From positions 1 through 36,663 of IMG/VR virus record IMGVR_UViG_3300025889_000374: a stretch of DNA of 36,663 nt; one strand, given 5' to 3'. Below the pieces are notes generated by a model. It was not told where the DNA came from. It saw only the letters and a list, made by a program, of their open reading frames with translations, and did no database searches. Shown one piece after another: positions 31,054 to 36,663 of the stretch (positions within the stretch are counted from its first letter, which is position 1; every line of letters begins with the position of its first letter). Source of the stretch: a virus. The translations under genes and the position numbers were made by a program.

Positions 31054-31458
31054 TTAAACACGCTGGACACCGCGAGGGTCTTGGATGGTTGCTTCAACAG
31101 AGTCATCATTGATGATCCTGAATTCACGGCCATGAATCTTCATGCGCGTACCGGAGTTTGGACGAACGATTACAAAGTCCCCCACCTTGCAGGACGGCCC
31201 CGACGGGAATCGCTTCTCGTCCTTGAACGCATCCGGCCCCATCTTCATGACGAACAGCACGGGGGAGAGAAGCTCCTCGTACATCATCGTCTGCCCAGCC
31301 TTGAGCAGCCCACCTTCGTATTCCTCTTTAGCTTCAGGCAGCATACACAGCAAGTGGTACGTCTGAGGCTCCGGAATCTGGCTGGCTTTTTCCTCTGAAG
31401 TTTTGCCAAGTACCCCCGAAAGGTCTACGGCATTCACGTCAAACTCATTCATCTTCAT
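31054..31458 (-). CDS. GroES-like co-chaperonin
   Basis: 134 residues from the first ATG, or 132 from the ATG at 31452 that is nine bases from GGAAG and may be the real start. Residues 35-125 match the GroES fold: a strand (YHLLCMLPEAK), a loop region with EYEGGLLKAG at the mobile-loop position, a strand with SPVLFVMKMGPDAF, the hallmark KVGDFVIVRPNSGT (about 91-104), then MKIHGREFRIINDDSVEATI. In GroES these form a ring cap that binds GroEL through the mobile loop and encloses folding substrate. T4 gp31 does this for its capsid protein. The N-terminal 30 residues are extra. The gene lies between portal and scaffold, so the capsid protein is the likely client. This is from pattern, not alignment. 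Confidence 0.75.
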   Translation of the reverse strand: MKMNEFDVNAVDLSGVLGKTSEEKASQIPEPQTYHLLCMLPEAKEEYEGGLLKAGQTMMYEELLSPVLFVMKMGPDAFKDEKRFPSGPSCKVGDFVIVRPNSGTRMKIHGREFRIINDDSVEATIQDPRGVQRV

Positions 31459-31636
31459 TTGCTTCCAATCGTCGTCGCAGGTCTTGTATGTGCATCTTTA
31501 CGAGGTTAAGACCGTGTAACACCCCGCAAATCCTCTGGTACTCACCAAAGTCCTTACACCGCCCGTTTTTCAGGGCGTCTGTCATGTCAACCTCATTGAG
31601 GTTCATCATCTTTTCCAGCGCGTCTAGCTCAGTCAT
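31445..31636 (-). CDS. Small helical protein
   Basis: 63 residues. It overlaps the portal stop by four bases (ATGA) and the GroES-like gene by 14 bases, so the three genes are tightly coupled. The whole chain is helical and charged (ELDALEKMMNLNEVDMTDAL, then GRCKDFGEYQRICGVLHGLN and MHIQDLRRRLEANEDE). I do not recognise a family; similar small helical genes sit after portal genes in other phages, which is all that can be said. Confidence 0.7.
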   Translation of the reverse strand: MTELDALEKMMNLNEVDMTDALKNGRCKDFGEYQRICGVLHGLNLVKMHIQDLRRRLEANEDE

Positions 31637-34218
31637 TCTTTAGCCTCCGGCTTCTGTGCAGCCGCTTGCGCCGCCCGCTGTGCCATCATTTCCGCGTGGG
31701 ATAGCTTCTGCTGGTGGGCGTGGTGGGCCTGCATCAGCTTCTGACCATGAACCTGCCCGCCGTGGGCCATGCCCTGCTGGTGTTGCTGCTGGGCCATTTG
31801 TAGCTCTTGGGCGTGTTTCTCCTGCATCATCTGCATCTGAGCCTGCTGCTGGGACATCTCCAACATGTGGCGTTGTTGCAACATTTCCGGCGTTTCGCCA
31901 ATCTTGGACGCCAACTCCTGCTGCTTCAGGGCCAGTTCTGCCTGCTTGACTGCGAGGTCGCCCGCGACCTTTTTAGCTTTGGTAGCGGCTTCCTGAGACT
32001 TGATCTGCAACTCCGCCTGCTGAATCTGCACCAACGGGTCTTGTGCGGCCTGCTGGGCCTGCTGTTGCTGAACCTGTCCTTTGCTCTGCGCCAGAACCTG
32101 TTGAGCGGCCTGCGCGACGATTTTCGCCAGCGCGGTCTCGACTGCCGGGGGCATTTCCTCATCCGGGGGCGGCAGTGGCACGCCAAGTTGCTCTTCGACC
32201 TTCTTGCGGTAGGCGAACGCCAGATGCTCAGAGACGTGCGCCATGATCTCCGCTTGCATCTTCTGCGCCTGTGGGGACTGCCCAATCTGCGCCATCAGGA
32301 GCGGGTCTTGCATCAGGGCGGTGTGTACGGCAATGTGGGCGTCGTGATCTTGGTAGATAAACGCCTTGACGGGTTTGCCGGTAAGCAGTGCCATGTTCTC
32401 AGACACCGGGTCGCGCGGGGTCATATCGTCTTCAATCGGCACGAGCTTTGCGGCGTTCTTGATCCCCAAGACCTCCAGCATCTGGCGGTGCAACTGCGGC
32501 AAGTCGTAAATCTGCGGTGCGCCTTGGGCCAACTGGATGGCAGCTTGGTACTGCATGATCCGCTGCGCCATCGTGGAACTGTTGGGGTCGCTGACGGGGA
32601 TAACCTCCACCAGCGAGTAGTCTTCCCGCTTGGCCTTGCGGTCGCCCGTAGCCGGGTCGAACTCGTACTCCGTAGGGGCGCTATCCCGAATGATTGCCGC
32701 CAGAAGTTTGAACTCCTGCTTCATCGAGGCGTGGACCCGAGCCTGCACGGCACTCATGGTCTTCAGTGTGCGCTCAAGGAGCGCCAGCGTGGTGCCGACA
32801 GGCGCGTTAGCGCTCATGTCGCTAATCTTCATGTCCGAGATGGCACCCAGCCTGCGGGCTTCGTCGGTGATCTGGTTCAGAAGCGCCAAGAGGGTCTGGC
32901 TAGGCTCCTTGTACGGCAGGGGCATGATGTTGTCACGCACCGTCCCAGAGGCCACATCCACGTCCCTGAACTCCCCCGGAGCGATAGGCGTGTCGTCGCC
33001 CTTGATCCGCAGCCCCTTGGACTTCAACCCACCGGGCAGGTTAGCCAGCGACCCCGCGTCCACCAACTGACGGATCAGGCTCGTGCCCGCACGGGCATAG
33101 CCACCAATCAGGTTAATCAGCCCCAATCCGTACGGCCCGAAGCCGGGGATGTACGTGTACTGCACGAAATACTGGTTCTTGATCCGGTTCTTGTCGTCTT
33201 CGTCCCAGTTGCGCCGGATTGCCAGCACCTCGTTCGTTCCGCGCTCGATGGTGATTACATAAGGAAGCGCAATGCCGTCGTCGTCCTCATACCCCGGCAA
33301 GTCGTAATCAACGTGGATCTCCAGAAGCTGGAAGCGCTCATCATCAGTTAGGGTATACCCTTGCTCCTCGGCTTTCTTCTTCTCCACATCCGTGGAAATC
33401 TGCACGGGGTCGCCCAGATCGACATCCCGGTAAAACCCAGCTACCTGAAGTTTGCGTACTTCGTTGGGAGTCTTGCGCATTACATGCGTAACTCGCTCTG
33501 CTGCCCGGGCGTCGGAAGCTCCGTAAGGAATGATGATCTCCTCGGCGGGCACGAACACGGACACCTGACGATCCAGCGACGGGTCTTTGTACACTTTCTT
33601 GAACGCCGCACCCGACAGCCCAAGGTTAAACAACATGCGCTCATGCTCGGGGCGGTACTCCGGCATCTTCTCCAGAATCTGGTAGTTCATGTCCTCCTGC
33701 ACCCGTGCAGCGGCATCTTCCTTCATCTTGTCGATGGCACCAACAATCTGGGTCTTGACCGGCCCCTGTGCAGGGAACGTCTCCGTTGCCATCTCCGCTT
33801 GGAAGCGAATGGCCGCTTCCGTCAGCACGGTGCTGTACACCCCGCAGGCCCCTGACCAAGGCTCCGTACGCTCGTCGTACTTCATGCCCAGCACTTCCAA
33901 GCCCTTGACGTAGGCATCTACCCAGTCTTTGCGCGACGCGATGTCCGCATCTACGAGTGCGATTAGCTCGGAGGACAGCATGGCGAGGTCTTTCTCCTCC
34001 ATGTACTCCGCAAGGTTCGAGTCGAATGACTCGCCTTCCTCCGCGTCGGGGATCAGCGTAACCTCCACACTCCCGTCAGACAGCGTCACCTGATCCGGGT
34101 TCTCGATCTCTATTTCAAGCGCAGCAGGCCCTTCGCCAGTGTCGAACTTGTCCGGTACGATGGAGTCAAGCCCCAAAGGAGCCGCGTAAAGAGACGGGGA
34201 CATGCTGTTCGTTGCCAT
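31633..34218 (-). CDS. Portal protein (large, P22-type)
   Basis: 861 residues, ATG behind AAAGGA. The N-terminal domain carries SRKDWVDAYVKGLEVLGMKY (about 95-114), WSGACGVYSTVLTEAAIRFQ and AEMATETFPAQGPVKTQI (about 120-157), the typical wing and stem elements of P22-like portals. Downstream segments (RAGTSLIRQLVDAGSLANLP and GLKSKGLRIKGD; MPLPYKEPSQTLLALLNQI; VHASMKQEFKLLAAII) fit the crown and stem region. The ring of twelve subunits forms the DNA entrance in the capsid. The C-terminal tail from about 690 is a long Gln/Ala/Met coiled-coil-like helix that ends in a His/Gln-rich segment with AHGGQVHGQKL. It is longer than P22's portal, mostly in this tail, and its stop is shared with the next gene. 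Confidence 0.85.
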   Translation of the reverse strand: MATNSMSPSLYAAPLGLDSIVPDKFDTGEGPAALEIEIENPDQVTLSDGSVEVTLIPDAEEGESFDSNLAEYMEEKDLAMLSSELIALVDADIASRKDWVDAYVKGLEVLGMKYDERTEPWSGACGVYSTVLTEAAIRFQAEMATETFPAQGPVKTQIVGAIDKMKEDAAARVQEDMNYQILEKMPEYRPEHERMLFNLGLSGAAFKKVYKDPSLDRQVSVFVPAEEIIIPYGASDARAAERVTHVMRKTPNEVRKLQVAGFYRDVDLGDPVQISTDVEKKKAEEQGYTLTDDERFQLLEIHVDYDLPGYEDDDGIALPYVITIERGTNEVLAIRRNWDEDDKNRIKNQYFVQYTYIPGFGPYGLGLINLIGGYARAGTSLIRQLVDAGSLANLPGGLKSKGLRIKGDDTPIAPGEFRDVDVASGTVRDNIMPLPYKEPSQTLLALLNQITDEARRLGAISDMKISDMSANAPVGTTLALLERTLKTMSAVQARVHASMKQEFKLLAAIIRDSAPTEYEFDPATGDRKAKREDYSLVEVIPVSDPNSSTMAQRIMQYQAAIQLAQGAPQIYDLPQLHRQMLEVLGIKNAAKLVPIEDDMTPRDPVSENMALLTGKPVKAFIYQDHDAHIAVHTALMQDPLLMAQIGQSPQAQKMQAEIMAHVSEHLAFAYRKKVEEQLGVPLPPPDEEMPPAVETALAKIVAQAAQQVLAQSKGQVQQQQAQQAAQDPLVQIQQAELQIKSQEAATKAKKVAGDLAVKQAELALKQQELASKIGETPEMLQQRHMLEMSQQQAQMQMMQEKHAQELQMAQQQHQQGMAHGGQVHGQKLMQAHHAHQQKLSHAEMMAQRAAQAAAQKPEAKE

Positions 34219-34234
34219 AGGAATCCTTTAGACA

Positions 34235-34501
34235 TTAGCGCCGCTTCAGCGTCGCGCGGTTAGTTTTCACGTTGTAGCTATACTGGCTTGCGGGCCTGCC
34301 GGAGAGTTTCGCAGCCCTATCTTTTGCCCGCTCACTGGCTGTCATGGCGTTGCGTGCCCGCCCAGCCTCAGTAAGGGTTTCCGAATCCTGCTCCATCTGC
34401 CCGCGCTTACGCAGCAAACCAATAGCCAAATCCCGGCTCCCAACCTGAGTAGCCAGTCGGTCAATCAACTCATTCGCACCCGTATGCTTCTGTGTTCCCA
34501 T
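34235..34501 (-). CDS. Small basic protein, unknown function
   Basis: 88 residues between terminase and portal. It is charged and helical: ANELIDRLATQVGSRDLAIG, then LLRKRGQMEQDSETLTEAGR and ARNAMTASERAKDRAAKLSG, with a basic end (YSYNVKTNRATLKRR). I recognise the pattern from the same place in environmental phages, without a known function. The ATG lacks a clear ribosome site and comes seven bases after the terminase stop, so translation may be coupled. Possible head or packaging factor. Confidence 0.7.
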   Translation of the reverse strand: MGTQKHTGANELIDRLATQVGSRDLAIGLLRKRGQMEQDSETLTEAGRARNAMTASERAKDRAAKLSGRPASQYSYNVKTNRATLKRR

Positions 34502-34508
34502 GTGTTGT

Positions 34509-36071
34509 CTAGTAGTATGCTGCCTTGCGTGGCAGGTGGTGGCCTGTATTATCCTCGTGGTCGGTGTTCAACCGCAACAGACCGCCCTTACGAATGCGGA
34601 TCAGCGCCAGCGTCATGGCGTCAACATCGTCGTCATGCTCCCCGGATGGGAACGCCAGTATCTCTTCGACCACCTCAGCCGCCCACCCAGTCTCTGGGAA
34701 CCATACCTGTCCCGTCATAAACATATCACTCACCGAGTTCATACGGGCAATCTTGTCCTGCCCCTTCCCCGGGCTGTAGTCCTGCACAAACAACCCCGAG
34801 CGGCGCATCTCGTCAATCAGTGGCTGGCCGCTGGCCTTCGCCTCCACAATGCAGCTATCCGGGTTCCAATCCTGCGACTGCTGCAAGGCCATCTTCTTCA
34901 ACTCCGGAAATTCCCACTTACCCTTGACCCGGTTGAGCAAAATGACGTTGTCAACCCCGTCCTCATTCTTCCACACACCCCATGTCTGGCACACCGAATA
35001 GTCAGACCGCTCCTTGGTCGTCAGCGCCGTGTCGTAGGACTGCACAATAAAGTCCACGGATGGCGGGTTTTCCTTCGGCCACCACTTTATATTGTCCCGT
35101 TTGATGATTGCAGCTTCTTGGGCCGTGGGATTTTGCTGGTACTGGGCGTTCCATTGCCACGCAGGCATACTCGCCTTGGTTCGCAACAGGGACTCCAAGC
35201 TCCACTGCTCCGGCCACAACGATTTTTGGAGAATTGCGGGGGCGTCAGGGTCAAAATTGGCGTCTTTTGGGTCCGCTGCGGGGTTTGCACGCTCAATAAT
35301 GGCCGGAAACTCGAACATTTCGTACTGATCACCGTCTTCGTTCAGACTTCCGTCCTTCAGCAGCCGCCCAATCAGGTCTCGCTGGTGCCAGCGCGTGTGC
35401 AAAATGCAGATTTTCCCTCCCGGCATCAGACGAGTCCGCAAACCTGCACGGAACCACTCATAAACACCGTCGAGAGAGGTCGTATTCCCGCTTTTTATGT
35501 CCTGTTCCGACAGCGGATCGTCCACAACGATCAAATGCGCACCCCGTCCAGCCAATGCACCACCCACACCAGTGGCGTAAACCTCGCCGCCCTTGGTCGT
35601 ATTCCACTTTCCTGCGGCTTTTGCGTCGGCTGCAATGGCTACTCCGGGGAAAATCGCCTTGTACTCGGCTGTCTGCATCAGGTTTCGCACCTTACGAGCC
35701 ATATCCACGGCAAGATCAACCGTATGGGAGGCCACAATCATCTTATGGTCGGGGTGGTTGCCTAAATACCATGCAGGGTAATAGATAGAAATCATCTGGC
35801 TCTTGCCAAACCGGGGGGCCATAGACACGGCAATCCGGTCTTTTACCCCGCTCTCTACCTGCATAAGCAATGCACCGAGCCGCTTCAGGTGAACTCCAAA
35901 CTTGTAGTTCTGGTCTACGGCTGCAATAAACGCCAGAAAGTCTATCCGCGCCAGATTAGTGCGCTTGCGCTCTTCCAACTCATCCAGCAGCGCCAACGTA
36001 TTCGCCATCTCCTCATGGGACATGGTCTTGATATTGGCAAGCAGCCGCTTGACCTCTTCAGCTTCAGTCAT
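34509..36071 (-). CDS. terL: Terminase large subunit
   Basis: 520 residues, eight-base overlap with the small-subunit gene. The ATPase domain has Walker A SMAPRFGKSQ (about 83-92), Walker B LIVVDDP (about 180-186) and a motif with LHTRWHQRDL (about 224-233). The nuclease domain has the RNase H-type acidic residues: Asp347 in SYDTALTTKERSDYS, Glu410 in CIVEAKASGQPLI, and the acidic cluster GEHDDDVDAMTLAL (about 477-490). Together these power DNA packaging into the prohead through the portal and cut the concatemer. Length is normal. The most similar families are the T4/P22-like large terminases. Confidence 0.95.
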   Translation of the reverse strand: MTEAEEVKRLLANIKTMSHEEMANTLALLDELEERKRTNLARIDFLAFIAAVDQNYKFGVHLKRLGALLMQVESGVKDRIAVSMAPRFGKSQMISIYYPAWYLGNHPDHKMIVASHTVDLAVDMARKVRNLMQTAEYKAIFPGVAIAADAKAAGKWNTTKGGEVYATGVGGALAGRGAHLIVVDDPLSEQDIKSGNTTSLDGVYEWFRAGLRTRLMPGGKICILHTRWHQRDLIGRLLKDGSLNEDGDQYEMFEFPAIIERANPAADPKDANFDPDAPAILQKSLWPEQWSLESLLRTKASMPAWQWNAQYQQNPTAQEAAIIKRDNIKWWPKENPPSVDFIVQSYDTALTTKERSDYSVCQTWGVWKNEDGVDNVILLNRVKGKWEFPELKKMALQQSQDWNPDSCIVEAKASGQPLIDEMRRSGLFVQDYSPGKGQDKIARMNSVSDMFMTGQVWFPETGWAAEVVEEILAFPSGEHDDDVDAMTLALIRIRKGGLLRLNTDHEDNTGHHLPRKAAYY

Positions 36072-36582
36072 TTAGCAGGGGCTGCTCAGGCGGCGTACCC
36101 ACCTCATCCGCTTCAAGGGTCCGCATCAGACGCTCCCGCAGTAGCTGTTCAAGCTCCTCCGTCGGCCTGTGACGCATGGTCACTTCTGTCTTGTCGGTGA
36201 ACAGCCCAACGTCGGAAATCTTCCCGAGCAGTTCGTAGCACTTGAGCCGTATGCGGGGGTCTGGATTCGTCGAATCGACGATCAGCTTGTTTGTGACGTA
36301 GGTTCGCAGTTGGGCGGCTGACTGCACAACGACTTTGTCGTACTCGTCCAAGATTGCCTTGATGTGAACAACCGAGCCGGGGGACGAGAGTGTGGTTGCA
36401 GTGGGCTGCTGGGTGCCCGTAAAAACTGCATGGGCGGTGGCAATATCTTCGTCGGTGACTTCGACTTCATCCGCAATCTCCGCGAGGCTGTTAAACGCAG
36501 CATTTACCCGAGCCTGAAGGTCTTCAAACGTCGGCGGGTAGTCCGCATAGGGAATATCGGTATCGATATCGGGAGTTTGCAT
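36064..36582 (-). CDS. Terminase small subunit (candidate)
   Basis: 172 residues. It directly precedes the large subunit and overlaps it by eight bases, which is the classic arrangement. The chain is largely helical: FEDLQARVNAAFNSLAEIAD, then IDEYDKVVVQSAAQL-like and a C-terminal RIRLKCYELLGKISDVGLFT and TEELEQLLRERLMRTLEADE. The middle resembles the oligomerisation helices of small terminases; a DNA-binding motif is not obvious. No clear ribosome site precedes the ATG. It would recognise the packaging site and stimulate the large subunit. The name rests mainly on position, size and helical content. Confidence 0.65.
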   Translation of the reverse strand: MQTPDIDTDIPYADYPPTFEDLQARVNAAFNSLAEIADEVEVTDEDIATAHAVFTGTQQPTATTLSSPGSVVHIKAILDEYDKVVVQSAAQLRTYVTNKLIVDSTNPDPRIRLKCYELLGKISDVGLFTDKTEVTMRHRPTEELEQLLRERLMRTLEADEVGTPPEQPLLND

Positions 36583-36612
36583 AAATTTTAAGCAGCCAGA
36601 GGCGATGCGGCG

Positions 36613-36621
36613 AATATACCA
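36613..36621 (-). promoter_or_regulatory. Possible promoter of the virion gene unit
   Basis: Minus strand TGG followed by TATATT is an extended -10 about 30 bases before the small terminase ATG, with a transcription start near 36606. No good -35 stands at the usual distance. The same -10 pattern is found in the other minus-strand promoter at 27957-27985. The region 36583-36663 otherwise holds no gene that I can see; the window ends there. Confidence 0.4.
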
Positions 36622-36663
36622 AAAATTTTTGCAGGGGTGTTATTTTTGGCACGGGGGGGTGTT

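Noticed and set aside
30379-31398. 339-codon plus-strand open frame opposite scaffold and GroES-like genes
   Set aside because: Covers two well-supported minus-strand genes; the translated product is Cys/Leu/Phe-rich without pattern.
31807-33351. 514-codon plus-strand open frame opposite the portal gene
   Set aside because: It lies entirely within the portal gene; the Leu/Arg/His-rich product has no plausible domain and is explained by GC-rich codon bias on the opposite strand.
34500-35765. 421-codon plus-strand open frame opposite the large terminase
   Set aside because: It overlaps the terminase over its full length and the composition is that of a shadow; no ribosome site or domain.
1-36663. 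tRNA genes, attachment sites or direct terminal repeats
   Set aside because: No cloverleaf-like sequence and no obvious repeat between the two ends were seen by reading; a structure-based search was not possible.

Overview
The window is one long, almost unidirectional late (virion and lysis) module of a tailed double-stranded DNA phage, seen either in a phage genome or as a viral contig. Every supported gene but one is read on the minus strand, starting at the right-hand end with the terminase subunits. The portal, the adaptor-like proteins, a wheel or hub-type protein and the very large internal-type proteins, with no tape measure, sheath or tail-tube genes, suggest a short-tailed (podovirus-like) virion. 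The DNA is GC-rich and leaders often carry AAGGAG-like ribosome binding sites, which fits a Gram-negative, probably proteobacterial, environmental host; the host cannot be fixed from the sequence. No integrase, repressor, polymerase, tRNA or CRISPR array was seen, so lifestyle and replication are not visible here.

Layout in the direction of transcription (right to left). 36.6-34.2 kb: small terminase candidate, large terminase, a small unknown. 34.2-28.1 kb: large portal, a small unknown, a GroES-like co-chaperonin, scaffold-like coiled-coil protein, unknown, decoration-like protein and major capsid protein, closed by a strong terminator. 28.0-27.9 kb: a promoter with an extended -10 and a leader containing a perfect 10-bp inverted repeat, which start a second transcription unit. 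27.9-22.1 kb: two small structural proteins, then about a dozen tightly coupled small genes, many carrying a Gly-Gly motif, with two adaptor/connector-like proteins and a Cys4 zinc-ribbon protein among them. 22.1-15.8 kb: tail, fibre and repeat proteins. 15.8-13.5 kb: small genes, a holin-like membrane protein and a GH24 lysozyme, split by an oppositely oriented HNH endonuclease gene with its own promoter. 13.5-1 kb: a hub/wheel-type protein, another structural protein and four very large low-complexity proteins that look like internal or ejection proteins; the last runs off the window.

How it works together: the terminase and portal package DNA into a capsid built from the major capsid protein on the scaffold, possibly with help from the phage's own GroES-like protein. 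The adaptor, hub and fibre proteins complete the particle, the large internal-type proteins probably enter the host with the DNA, and the holin-like protein plus lysozyme release progeny.

Most notable: (1) a short Gly-Gly motif, best seen as a KKGGSVKGWGMARGA-type C-terminal tail, recurs in at least nine otherwise unrelated proteins, including the giant internal ones and possibly the portal tail, as if it were a shared virion-assembly or targeting tag; (2) a GroES-like gene inside the capsid operon; (3) an HNH gene in the lysis cassette whose promoter and leader hairpin lie in the 32-bp gap before the lysozyme gene; (4) several in-frame repeat arrays in fibre-like and internal proteins.
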